DNA from: Gammaproteobacteria bacterium
GTDB taxonomy: Bacteria; Pseudomonadota; Gammaproteobacteria; SZUA-229
NCBI GenBank assembly: GCA_013138755.1
Contig: WTCC01000288.1
Coordinates: forward strand, 1-17,845
Direction of reading: 5' to 3'
Length of the DNA: 17,845 nt
The translations under genes were made by a program, and so were the position numbers. This document shows, in pieces, positions 1 through 6,617 of the stretch. The notes beneath the pieces are model-generated. The model was not told the origin of the DNA. It saw only the letters and a program-made list of their open reading frames with translations, and made no database searches. Position 1 is the stretch's first letter. Each line of letters starts with the position of its first letter.

Positions 1-5
1 AAAAA

Positions 6-34
6 CGGGCATCCTACGCCCTCTTTTTTCCAAG
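6..34. terminator. Possible terminator hairpin at the left edge
   Basis: GGGC (7-10) and GCCC (18-21) form a short stem around a 7-base loop, followed by TC and a run of six T on the plus strand. On the minus strand the same hairpin is followed by five T that reach the window edge, so it could work in either direction. It may end a gene lying to the left or act as an attenuator just ahead of rpsT. The stem is only 4 bp, so support is weak. Confidence 0.35.
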
Positions 35-48
35 ACGGTTTTACGATA

Positions 49-312
49 GTGGCAAACACAGCATCAGCAAAAAAACGCGCAAGACAGGCAGAAATTCATC
101 GTTCACGTAATGTAGGTGTTCGTTCAATGATGCGTACTTATATTAAACGAGTAGTGGCTGCAATTGATGCTGGCGATAAAGCAGCGGCAGAAACGGCGTA
201 TAAAGAAGCTTGCCCCGTGATCGACCGTGTTGCCGGTAAAGGTTTGATACATGCAAATAAGGCGGCACGTACCAAGAGTCGTATGAATACCAATATTCGC
301 GCAATGGCATAA
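49..312 (+). CDS. rpsT: 30S ribosomal protein S20
   Basis: Small basic protein of the 30S subunit that binds 16S rRNA. The 87-residue product has the typical S20 features: an N-terminus starting [12 protein letters not shown], the [15 protein letters not shown] helix and the C-terminal [17 protein letters not shown] segment. The length matches the family. Translation starts at GTG (49) with only a weak Shine-Dalgarno-like AAGACGG upstream. In E. coli rpsT also uses a non-ATG start and is known for poor initiation linked to autogenous control, so a weak start here fits the family. It is followed 20 bases later by its own terminator, so it is probably monocistronic. Confidence 0.97.
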   Translation: MANTASAKKRARQAEIHRSRNVGVRSMMRTYIKRVVAAIDAGDKAAAETAYKEACPVIDRVAGKGLIHANKAARTKSRMNTNIRAMA

Positions 313-331
313 GTTTTAGTTGTCGTTTAGC

Positions 332-367
332 AAAAAAAGCCACGCTGGCTAACAGCGTGGCTTTTTT
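332..367 (+). terminator. rho-independent terminator of rpsT
   Basis: A perfect 9-bp stem, GCCACGCTG (339-347) with CAGCGTGGC (353-361), encloses loop GCTAA. It is followed by six T and preceded by seven A, so it could also stop minus-strand transcription. It sits 20 bases after the rpsT stop codon. Confidence 0.93.
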
Positions 368-404
368 ATTGGGCGTGACACATCTGTGATATCTGGATGC
401 TAAT

Positions 405-421
405 CTAAAGTTCTACTTTAG
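405..421. promoter_or_regulatory. Perfect inverted repeat upstream of response regulator
   Basis: CTAAAGT (405-411) and ACTTTAG (415-421) are perfect inverted arms around TCT. The repeat lies 40 bases before the ATG of the response-regulator gene, in the only intergenic space where its promoter could be. It has the form of a dimer-binding operator. No GC-rich stem or T-run follows, so it is not a terminator. The binding protein is unknown. Confidence 0.4.
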
Positions 422-461
422 TTGTTGAGAACATTCGTTATTGTCTGCTGTCGAACTACCT

Positions 462-1178
462 ATGCAAAAAAAAATACTGGTCATTGAAGATAATACTGAT
501 ATCGCTAATTTAGTGATGGTCAACCTGCGTGGCAAAAATATGCAGGTTGACCATGCTGCAAATGGTAATAAAGGTTTGCAGATGGCATTGACGGGTAATT
601 ATCAATTAGTCGTGTTAGACCTTATGTTGCCAGGTATGGATGGTATGGATATCTGTCGGACGATGCGTAATGAAAAAAATTATACGCCCGTGTTGATGCT
701 GACAGCTAAGACTTCTGAGTTGGATAGAGTGCTGGGCCTCGAAGTCGGTGCGGATGATTATCTGACTAAGCCTTTCAGTGTGCCTGAGTTGGTTGCCAGG
801 GTGAATGCGATTCTGCGTCGATCAGAGCAATATCAAAATTCTGCAAAAGTAATCTCATCTGAAAAAATACAATTTGGTGAGTTGTGTGTCGATCCGGAAA
901 TGCGTCAGGTGTTGTTGGGTGATGAAAGTATCGAGCTGACGGCCAAAGAATTTGACCTGTTATGGCATTTTGCAAATAACCCTGGTCGTGTTTATACCCG
1001 CTCACAGCTCCTTAGCAACGTATGGGGATATGGCCATGATGGCTATGAGCATACCGTGAATTCACACATTAATCGTCTGCGAGCAAAGATTGAAACCGAT
1101 CCGGCAAAACCTCAGTATGTCATCACCGTCTGGGGTGTCGGTTATAAATTTTCACATGAGCTGCAAGAGGCGGCCTAG
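462..1178 (+). CDS. OmpR/PhoB-type DNA-binding response regulator
   Basis: Two-component response regulator. Numbered from ATG 462, the receiver domain (about 1-115) has the acidic pair E9/D10, phosphoacceptor D53 in VVLDLMLPGMDG, T81 and K103 (LTKPF). The C-terminal winged-helix domain (about 140-235) contains ELTAKEFDLLWHF, the recognition helix region HTVNSHINRLRAKIE and the closing VWGVGYKF. I prefer ATG 462 because the protein then begins MQKKILVIEDN as in the family; an in-frame TTG at 441 would add seven non-conserved residues. The stop codon overlaps the start of the downstream sensor kinase, so the two form a coupled pair. The regulon is unknown; the secreted-protein gene downstream is the obvious candidate target. 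Confidence 0.93.
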   Translation: MQKKILVIEDNTDIANLVMVNLRGKNMQVDHAANGNKGLQMALTGNYQLVVLDLMLPGMDGMDICRTMRNEKNYTPVLMLTAKTSELDRVLGLEVGADDYLTKPFSVPELVARVNAILRRSEQYQNSAKVISSEKIQFGELCVDPEMRQVLLGDESIELTAKEFDLLWHFANNPGRVYTRSQLLSNVWGYGHDGYEHTVNSHINRLRAKIETDPAKPQYVITVWGVGYKFSHELQEAA

Positions 1179-2659
1179 TGATTTTTCGTACACTGTACAG
1201 TCGTCTGGCGCTTACCTTATTTATATTGCTCTGCCTTGTCGGTTTAATTCTTGTGCAATTAATAGGGCAATCAAGTTTGCAATATCAGCAAGAGGTAGCG
1301 CAAAAATTAAATAGTACTCTGGCCGAACATATCGTTGCGGAGCAAGAGCTGATTAAGAATCAGATGGTAAATTATGCTGTCTCTGATTCCTTATTTCATG
1401 ATTTGATGATTATTAATCCCAGTATCGAGCTATATCTACTCGATAAGCAAGGTGTGGTTATGGGGTATAACGCACCTGAAGGAAAAATAAAAAGAGACAG
1501 AGTAAGTCTGCAGCCACTGCAACAGTTTTTTTCTGATGAAGTTATCTACCCGCTTAAAGGCGACGACCCACGAAATGCAAGCAGTCAAAAGGTTTTTTCT
1601 GCGGCAAAAATAACAAATAAAGATGGGTTGCAAGGGTACTTATATATCGTATTAGGTAGTGAGCAGTATGATGATGTAGTGCAGATGCTTGGAGGAAGTT
1701 ACATATTTGATTCATCGCTGCGGGTGTTAATGGTGGCATTAGTGGCAGCATTGCTGAGTGGGTTAATCATTTTTGGTTTGCAGACCAGACGTTTGCGTTT
1801 ACTCGGAAATGTTATGCGCGATTATGCCGGTAAAAGTAATGATGGTAGCTCATCGATACGTTTTCCTACCAGTGGAAAGAGTAAAGATGAAGTCGATGCA
1901 TTAGGTGCTCAGTTTAATGTTATGGCGGAGAAGATTAATCAGCAGATACATGAACTGCAGCGCACTGACGGAATGCGCCGTGAGATGGTTGCAAACATCT
2001 CACATGATCTGCGTACGCCATTGACTACTATGCGAGGTTACCTGGAAACCTTGTTGTTAAAAGATAAAAGCCTCTCGTCTGACGAACAGAGAGAGTATCT
2101 TGAAACAGCGTTGAGCCATAGTAAACATCTGGGCAAATTAGTTGAGCAGTTGTTTGAATTAGCGCGGTTAGATTCTTGTGAATCTGTGGTTTACTCTGAA
2201 CCATTCTCGATGGGGGAGCTGGTGCAGGATGTTACCCAATCTTATATGTTGCGTGCTCAGCAGAAGTCCGTTCAGTTACAGGCGAATTTGAACCCGCATG
2301 CACCGTTGATTTATGGCGACATCGCAATGATGCAGCGAGTGTTAGAAAATTTGATTGAAAATGGTTTGCGGCATACGCCTGATGGCGGGCGAATAAGTAT
2401 CAGTGTGGATGTTGACTCTGGCAACGTCATTGTTCGCGTGGCGGATACTGGTTGCGGTATTCCAGTTGAGGATGTCTCACGAATTTTTGAGCGCTTTTAT
2501 CAACAGGACATAAATCGAACCGGTAATAAGAATTCTGGTCTTGGGCTCGCGATAGTAAAACGTATCCTGGAGCTGCATGGTAGTGCCATTAAAGTTCGCT
2601 CCAAGATTAATCAAGGCACCACTTTTTCATTTCAGTTAACGACCAAGTCTTCTTTTTAA
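1178..2659 (+). CDS. Membrane sensor histidine kinase (HAMP type)
   Basis: Sensor partner of the preceding regulator. Visible order: TM1 (about 9-30), an extracytoplasmic sensor region of about 150 residues containing a GDDPR motif, TM2 (about 181-201), HAMP (about 202-256), a HisKA dimerisation domain with phospho-accepting H276 in NISHDLRTP, and an ATPase domain with N395 (ENLIENGLRHT), D423 in DTGCGIP, the FERFYQ box and GLGLAI (454-459). All catalytic boxes are intact. Translation starts at GTG 1178, whose G is the last base of the regulator's TAG stop; AGAGG lies upstream as ribosome binding site. This geometry indicates translational coupling and a fixed kinase/regulator ratio. The signal sensed cannot be read from the sequence. 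Confidence 0.94.
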   Translation: MIFRTLYSRLALTLFILLCLVGLILVQLIGQSSLQYQQEVAQKLNSTLAEHIVAEQELIKNQMVNYAVSDSLFHDLMIINPSIELYLLDKQGVVMGYNAPEGKIKRDRVSLQPLQQFFSDEVIYPLKGDDPRNASSQKVFSAAKITNKDGLQGYLYIVLGSEQYDDVVQMLGGSYIFDSSLRVLMVALVAALLSGLIIFGLQTRRLRLLGNVMRDYAGKSNDGSSSIRFPTSGKSKDEVDALGAQFNVMAEKINQQIHELQRTDGMRREMVANISHDLRTPLTTMRGYLETLLLKDKSLSSDEQREYLETALSHSKHLGKLVEQLFELARLDSCESVVYSEPFSMGELVQDVTQSYMLRAQQKSVQLQANLNPHAPLIYGDIAMMQRVLENLIENGLRHTPDGGRISISVDVDSGNVIVRVADTGCGIPVEDVSRIFERFYQQDINRTGNKNSGLGLAIVKRILELHGSAIKVRSKINQGTTFSFQLTTKSSF

Positions 2660-2677
2660 ATAATCTATTTGTTACAA

Positions 2678-2732
2678 ACTTGTGATGTTTTCGGGAGGTT
2701 AGCGTGAACCTCACTTGTGATACTAAGCTCCC
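2678..2732. promoter_or_regulatory. Direct repeats and hairpin ahead of secreted-protein gene
   Basis: ACTTGTGAT occurs twice as an exact 9-bp direct repeat (2678-2686 and 2713-2721, 35 bp apart). Between them lies a hairpin, GAGGTT (2695-2700) with AACCTC (2707-2712). GGGAG (2693-2697) can alternatively pair with CTCCC (2728-2732), which would disrupt that hairpin. OmpR-family regulators commonly bind direct repeats, so these may be sites for the regulator encoded just upstream. No convincing -35/-10 pair was found. The role is inferred. Confidence 0.4.
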
Positions 2733-2756
2733 AAATGAAAAAAGGAGAATAGTAAA

Positions 2757-3110
2757 ATGAAAACATTAAAAGTATTAGGTTCTGTATTAATAGCTACAGC
2801 ATTGTTAGCTAGTAGTTCAGCGTTTGCAAAAAATGAGCGTGAGACGGGCCGTGGTACTGGTCCAACTGTATTTGTTATTTCACAAGATCTGTACTATGAC
2901 TCAATTGTTGTGGCTGATCCGTTACCAATGAAAGGTAACTTTCAGCAGTTAATCCCCGGTGAAGATGGTCTGATGACGCAGTATGGTCCAGGTGAAGTTG
3001 GTCATCTTGGTGGACGCTGGTGGGTTGATGTAACAGGTGATGGTGTCATGAATGAAGGTGACCACTTTTTCTTATGTCCATTGCTTGGTCCTGGTCGTGA
3101 AACATTATAA
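2757..3110 (+). CDS. Small secreted protein of unknown function
   Basis: I do not recognise this family. The 117-residue product has a clear Sec signal peptide: KTLK basic start, hydrophobic core VLGSVLIATALLA, and a likely signal peptidase I site after AFA (residue 24). The mature protein of about 93 residues is small and acidic-to-neutral. It contains FVISQDLYYDSIVVADPLP (39-57), a Gly-rich middle and a terminal PLLGPGRETL. Residues 91-102, DVTGDGVMNEGD, have the spacing of a calcium-binding EF-hand/dockerin half-loop (acidic or polar residues at loop positions 1, 3, 5, 9, 12). There is one cysteine (C107). A strong AAAGGAG ribosome site lies 97 bases after the sensor-kinase stop, and its own terminator follows. 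The context suggests it is an output, or a sensed or accessory component, of the two-component system. Confidence 0.85.
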   Translation: MKTLKVLGSVLIATALLASSSAFAKNERETGRGTGPTVFVISQDLYYDSIVVADPLPMKGNFQQLIPGEDGLMTQYGPGEVGHLGGRWWVDVTGDGVMNEGDHFFLCPLLGPGRETL

Positions 3111-3139
3111 TTTGTGAATTTTTATTTTCATAAATAGAT

Positions 3140-3169
3140 AAAAAGAGCCGCTTTGTGCGGCTCTTTTTT
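3140..3169. terminator. Bidirectional terminator between secreted-protein gene and proB
   Basis: A perfect stem, GAGCCGC (3145-3151) with GCGGCTC (3157-3163), has loop TTTGT. It is flanked by five A on the left and six T on the right, so it can end transcription of the plus-strand secreted-protein gene and, in reverse, of proB, whose stop codon is 28 bases away. Confidence 0.92.
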
Positions 3170-3196
3170 CGTGCTATTAGCAAATATTAGATAAAA

Positions 3197-4333
3197 TTAT
3201 AGAAGAGCAAGATTGTCGCGGTGTATCAATTCGGCCTCATCGATGTAGCCCAGGATATCTTCAAACTTTTCGCTGGTTTTACCTTTGATGCTCTGACTTT
3301 CTTTCGAGTCATAATTTATTAGACCGCGAGCGATTTCGATACCGTCATCGCTGATACAGCTAACGACTTCGCCGCGTTGGAAATCACCCTCGACTTTATT
3401 GATACCAACAGCTAAAAGACTTACGCCTGATTTTAAAATAGCTTTGCTGGCGCCTGCATCAAGAAATAACTTGCCTGAAATCTTTAGCTGGTTTGCTAGC
3501 CATTGTTTACGGGCGGTCATCGGTTCATCATCTGCGACAAGCAGAGTACCAATTGCTTCACCTTTGGCGATTTTCTTTAGAACATCGTCTACGGATCCCG
3601 ATGCAATTATCGTGTTAGCTCCAGAACGTGCCGCACGTTGCGCAGCAGTAATCTTGGTTCGCATTCCGCCCTGACCTAAATCACCACTATCGCCAGCCAT
3701 GTCCAGTAATTCACTATTACTGACGCTTGATTCGCTGATCAATTTCGCATCATCATTATGGCGAGGATCTTTATCAAAGAGACCTTGTTGGTCAGTCAAT
3801 ATGACCAGGGTGTCTGCTTCAACCAGATTACTGACTAAAGCGCCGAGTGTATCGTTATCGCCAAATCGAATTTCTTCTGTTGCGACGGTATCATTCTCAT
3901 TAATGATTGGAATAGCGCCTAGCGATAATAATGTTTTCAGTGTGCTTCGCGCATTGAGGTAACGCTGACGATCACTTAAATCTTCATGAGTCAGTAATAC
4001 TTGAGCGGTATGTATGTCGTGTTTTTTGAAGCAGCTTTCAAATTGCTGAATCAATCCCATCTGGCCAAGAGCGGCCGCTGCTTGTAATTCGTGTAAAGCA
4101 TGTGGGCGTTTTTTCCAGCCGATGCGAGCCATGCCTTCGGCAACAGCGCCTGAGGAGACGAGTAATACTTCTTTTCCGCTGGCGCGAAGAGCCGCAATCT
4201 GTTCCGCCCATGATTGAATCGCCTGGCTGTTAAGTCCCTGACCATCATTAGTGATTAGTGAGCTGCCAATCTTAATGACCCAACGTTTAGATTCGGTAAC
4301 AGCTTTACGAGTTGTTAATTGGCGAGTAGTCAT
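3197..4333 (-). CDS. proB: Glutamate 5-kinase
   Basis: Catalyses ATP-dependent phosphorylation of L-glutamate, the first and feedback-controlled step of proline synthesis, in the cytoplasm. The 378-residue protein has an amino-acid-kinase domain with VIKIGSSLI near the N-terminus, [16 protein letters not shown] (about 58-73), [22 protein letters not shown] and the [13 protein letters not shown] segment. A C-terminal PUA domain (about 285-365) includes [21 protein letters not shown]. The length is close to the E. coli enzyme with a slightly longer N-terminus. ATG 4333 lies inside the end of obgE (29-base overlap), and no good ribosome site is visible, so translation is probably coupled to obgE. 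The obgE-proB order is also seen in Pseudomonas. Confidence 0.96.
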   Translation of the reverse strand: MTTRQLTTRKAVTESKRWVIKIGSSLITNDGQGLNSQAIQSWAEQIAALRASGKEVLLVSSGAVAEGMARIGWKKRPHALHELQAAAALGQMGLIQQFESCFKKHDIHTAQVLLTHEDLSDRQRYLNARSTLKTLLSLGAIPIINENDTVATEEIRFGDNDTLGALVSNLVEADTLVILTDQQGLFDKDPRHNDDAKLISESSVSNSELLDMAGDSGDLGQGGMRTKITAAQRAARSGANTIIASGSVDDVLKKIAKGEAIGTLLVADDEPMTARKQWLANQLKISGKLFLDAGASKAILKSGVSLLAVGINKVEGDFQRGEVVSCISDDGIEIARGLINYDSKESQSIKGKTSEKFEDILGYIDEAELIHRDNLALL

Positions 4334-5402
4334 CGTTAGGTTCTATCGGATTTTCGGTTTGTGCAGTACCTGCTTCCTGTTCACGGGAAAGCTCTTTGTC
4401 GATCTCGAGTTGTTTCATGATGTCGAAGGCAAGATTTTCTGTGCCTTTTTTACTTATAGCAGAGATAGTGTATACCGGTCCTTTCCAGTTCAGTCTTTGG
4501 ACTATGTCATCCTGTTTGGCTTTTAATTCGTCGTCATCTAGCAGGTCTGATTTGTTTAGTACCAGCCAACGTGGTTTTTCAGCGAGTTCGGGGCTGAAAC
4601 TGCTTAATTCCTTAACAATGGTAATGGCCTCATCAACAGGGTCGCTGCCGTCATAGGGTTGCATGTCGATGATGTGCAGTAGCATCTGTGTGCGCGATAA
4701 ATGTTTTAAGAACTGTATTCCTAATCCTGCGCCTTCTGAAGCACCTTCGATGATGCCAGGTATGTCTGCTATAACAAAACTCTGGTTCATGCCAACTCGT
4801 ACTACGCCCAGGTTAGGGAACAGGGTGGTAAACGGGTAGTTTGCAACTTTAGGCCGAGCGGCTGAAACGGAACGAATGAAAGTAGACTTACCGGCATTGG
4901 GCATACCTAACAGACCGACATCAGCTAGTACTTTTAACTCAAGACGAAGGTTTCGTCGTTCGCCTGGCGAGCCCGGTGTGCATTTTCTAGGCGCTTGATT
5001 GACTGAGCTCTTATAACGCATGTTGCCTAAGCCATGAAAACCGCCTTGTGCGACTTTAATTTTTTGGCCATGTTTAGTGATATCGCCGATAAGGTCATCA
5101 ATATCATCATCATAGATTAAAGTGCCGATAGGGACCGGGACATACAAATCGTCGCCGCCTCTACCAGTCATTTGGGCTCCACCACCACGGATACCAGAAT
5201 CAGCAGTATACGTGCGGACGTGGCGAAAATCGGCAAGCGTATTGTTGTCGTGATCACCGATCAGGTAAACGCTACCACCGTCACCACCATCACCACCGTC
5301 AGGTCCGCCAAATTGAATATATTTTTCTCGACGAAAGCTGACCACGCCGGTGCCACCATCGCCGGCTATTACACTAATCGTTGCTTCATCGACAAAACGC
5401 AT
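4305..5402 (-). CDS. obgE: Obg-family ribosome-associated GTPase
   Basis: Essential GTPase acting in 50S maturation and linked in E. coli to the stringent response. The N-terminal Obg domain (1-159) carries the glycine-rich fold with [15 protein letters not shown] (31-45). The G domain has the P-loop GMPNAGKST at 166-174, the TT of YPFTTL as G2, DIPGIIEGA as G3, NKSD as G4 and SAIS as G5. At 365 residues it is shorter than the E. coli protein: the long acidic tail is missing and the end is a short polar stretch with [10 protein letters not shown]. It starts at ATG 5402 behind an A-rich leader with weak AAAGAG. Unlike the tight packing common elsewhere, it is separated from rpmA by 367 bp containing a terminator and repeats, so it likely has its own promoter. 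Confidence 0.96.
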   Translation of the reverse strand: MRFVDEATISVIAGDGGTGVVSFRREKYIQFGGPDGGDGGDGGSVYLIGDHDNNTLADFRHVRTYTADSGIRGGGAQMTGRGGDDLYVPVPIGTLIYDDDIDDLIGDITKHGQKIKVAQGGFHGLGNMRYKSSVNQAPRKCTPGSPGERRNLRLELKVLADVGLLGMPNAGKSTFIRSVSAARPKVANYPFTTLFPNLGVVRVGMNQSFVIADIPGIIEGASEGAGLGIQFLKHLSRTQMLLHIIDMQPYDGSDPVDEAITIVKELSSFSPELAEKPRWLVLNKSDLLDDDELKAKQDDIVQRLNWKGPVYTISAISKKGTENLAFDIMKQLEIDKELSREQEAGTAQTENPIEPNDDYSPINNS

Positions 5403-5464
5403 TCTTTTTTGCTCTTTAATTATTGCTGTACTGTTTGAGTGGCAACAATATTTTTATGAATTTC

Positions 5465-5485
5465 GCATAAGATTTTATCTTATGC
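5465..5485. promoter_or_regulatory. Perfect 9-bp inverted repeat upstream of obgE
   Basis: GCATAAGAT (5465-5473) and ATCTTATGC (5477-5485) are perfect arms around TTT, 63 bases upstream of the obgE start. There is no T-run on either side, which argues against a terminator. Its position in the probable obgE promoter region suggests an operator, or a hairpin in the obgE leader. Confidence 0.4.
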
Positions 5486-5500
5486 AAGGATTTAGCTTGT

Positions 5501-5718
5501 TACATGTTTCCCTGTAGGCATATTCGCACCGCCATCTCGGTAACTGCTCCTGCGTTACTCTACCTTCCCACATCCTTGTGGGTCGCTGGCTCCTTGCGAT
5601 ATACGACCACCACGGATGGTGGAAGTGCAGATATTGCAGGAGCAAATATCTGTCGGCCCATCCGTGGGCAAAGCTTCCGCTCCTGCTCGCGCCCCTTACC
5701 TACATCCATGTAGGCATA
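5501..5718. repeat. Array of short TCC/GGA-loop hairpins (non-coding)
   Basis: This is the bulk of the 367-bp gap between rpmA and obgE. Perfect stems with 4-base loops: CCCACA-TCCT-TGTGGG (5567-5582), CCACCA-CGGA-TGGTGG (5607-5622), GCCCA-TCCG-TGGGC (5656-5669) and CCTACA-TCCA-TGTAGG (5699-5714). Also GTAAC/GTTAC around GC-TCCT-GC (5540-5558), and CAGATATT/AATATCTG (5628-5652) with an inner TTGC-AGGA-GCAA. All loops are TCCN or its complement NGGA. The 10-mer TGTAGGCATA occurs at both ends (5513-5522 and 5709-5718). Short open frames across it are low-complexity by-products of the stems. It looks like a composite intergenic repeat element; multiple genomic copies are expected but cannot be shown from one window. 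Confidence 0.75.
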
Positions 5719-5743
5719 AAAAAAGCCCCGTGCGGGGCTTTTT
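5718..5743 (-). terminator. rho-independent terminator of rplU-rpmA
   Basis: AGCCCC (5724-5729) and GGGGCT (5734-5739) form a stem around GTGC. Read on the minus strand it is followed by seven T, starting 26 bases after the rpmA stop codon. T residues at 5739-5743 mean it could also act on the plus strand. Confidence 0.92.
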
Positions 5744-5769
5744 CTTAACCGCAATGGTGTGTTCAGCTA

Positions 5770-6045
5770 TTAACTTGCTGGAGTCACGCCCGCTTCTATC
5801 ACACTTATGGTTTTGCGGTTGAGTGGGCCACGAGTTTCAAAAATCACGTTGCCGTCTGCTTTCGCAAACAATGTGTGGTCGCGACCCATGCCTACGTTAT
5901 CGCCTGCGTGGAATTTTGTGCCACGTTGACGAACCAGGATGTTGCCAGCTAATACAACTTCACCGCCGAATTTTTTAACACCAAGTCGTTTCGACTGGGA
6001 ATCGCGTCCGTTTTTGGTACTACCGGCTGCTTTCTTATGTGCCAT
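5770..6045 (-). CDS. rpmA: 50S ribosomal protein L27
   Basis: Large-subunit protein whose N-terminus reaches the peptidyl-transferase centre. The 91-residue product has the standard [24 protein letters not shown] start, [35 protein letters not shown], and an extended C-terminus ending GVTPAS. It begins directly with AHKK, with no cleavable extension of the Firmicutes type. AGAGGAA precedes the ATG. It lies 38 bases after rplU, shares its promoter and ends at a strong terminator. Confidence 0.98.
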   Translation of the reverse strand: MAHKKAAGSTKNGRDSQSKRLGVKKFGGEVVLAGNILVRQRGTKFHAGDNVGMGRDHTLFAKADGNVIFETRGPLNRKTISVIEAGVTPAS

Positions 6046-6083
6046 TGTTCTATTCCTCTAAAAAGACTCTTTAAATAGTAGAG

Positions 6084-6395
6084 TTACGCAGAAATACCAG
6101 TCACTTCGATTTCAGTGTAATACTGACGATGACCAGTTCTCTTTTGATGATGTTTACGACGTCTGAACTTCATGATCTCAACTTTTTTAGCGCGACCATG
6201 AGCTTTAACTGTTGCAGTGACTTTGCCGCCATCAACAAAAGGCGTGCCGATGTTGATGTTGTCACCGTCAGCAATCATAAGGACTTTGTCGATTTCGACA
6301 GTAGCACCTTCTTCAGCGTCCAGTTTCTCAATGCGGCATACGTCGCCCTGAGCTAGTTTATATTGTTTGCCACCAGTACTGATTACAGCGTACAT
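6084..6395 (-). CDS. rplU: 50S ribosomal protein L21
   Basis: Large-subunit protein that binds 23S rRNA. The 103-residue product shows MYAVISTGGKQYKLAQGD at the start and the basic HGRAKKVEIMKFRRRKHHQKRTGHRQ segment near the C-terminus, both typical of L21. A GGAGA ribosome site precedes ATG 6395. It is the first gene of the rplU-rpmA operon, behind a near-consensus promoter, and diverges from ispB as in many gammaproteobacteria. Confidence 0.98.
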   Translation of the reverse strand: MYAVISTGGKQYKLAQGDVCRIEKLDAEEGATVEIDKVLMIADGDNINIGTPFVDGGKVTATVKAHGRAKKVEIMKFRRRKHHQKRTGHRQYYTEIEVTGISA

Positions 6396-6432
6396 GGGTG
6401 TTTCTCCAAAATTCGTGACAGAAAGGGCGCAA

Positions 6433-6461
6433 ATTATACGTTGTTGCTAGCACCCTGACAA
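6433..6461 (-). promoter_or_regulatory. Sigma70 promoter of rplU-rpmA
   Basis: On the minus strand, TTGTCA (6461-6456) and TATAAT (6438-6433) are separated by exactly 17 bp. This is one base from consensus at -35 and perfect at -10. Transcription would start about 30 bases before the rplU ATG. Confidence 0.85.
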
Positions 6462-6521
6462 GCCTAAAACGGCAGAATATACCACTTAAAGCCGCTTATT
6501 TTTGTCTTGGGTATACCTTAC

Positions 6522-6602
6522 ATATGCGATAAAGTATTCATTGAATTGCTTGACCCGCAGGCAATGACTACATAGGATTCGCATTCTAATTTATATGCGA
6601 TA
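6522..6602. repeat. 10-bp direct repeats around the ispB promoter
   Basis: ATATGCGATA is repeated exactly at 6522-6531 and 6593-6602, 71 bp apart start to start. The first copy lies upstream of the predicted -35 and the second in the untranslated leader just before the ribosome site. They may be regulator sites; no known protein was recognised. Confidence 0.4.
6550..6578 (+). promoter_or_regulatory. Likely sigma70 promoter of ispB
   Basis: TTGACC (6550-6555) and TAGGAT (6573-6578) are 17 bp apart, five and four bases matching consensus respectively. This predicts a leader of about 30 bases before the TTG start. Confidence 0.5.
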
Positions 6603-6617
6603 TTCAGCGGAACTATT

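Noticed and set aside
441..461. TTG 441 as start of the response regulator
   Set aside because: It adds seven residues before the conserved MQKKILVIEDN start; ATG 462 fits the family.
2678..2721. CRP binding site (TGTGA half-sites)
   Set aside because: The TGTGA copies are direct rather than inverted repeats and no TCACA lies at the required 6-bp spacing.
2757..3110. Dockerin domain in the secreted protein
   Set aside because: Only one half-loop of the calcium motif is present; dockerins need two and have helices not evident here.
5403..5450. Sigma70 promoter directly before obgE
   Set aside because: TTGCCA is present on the minus strand, but the best -10-like hexamer (AATAAT) is at 15-bp spacing; not convincing.
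5504..5822. Overlapping short open frames on both strands in the rpmA-obgE gap
   Set aside because: They run across the hairpin array and the rpmA terminator, have no ribosome sites and encode low-complexity peptides reflecting the inverted repeats.
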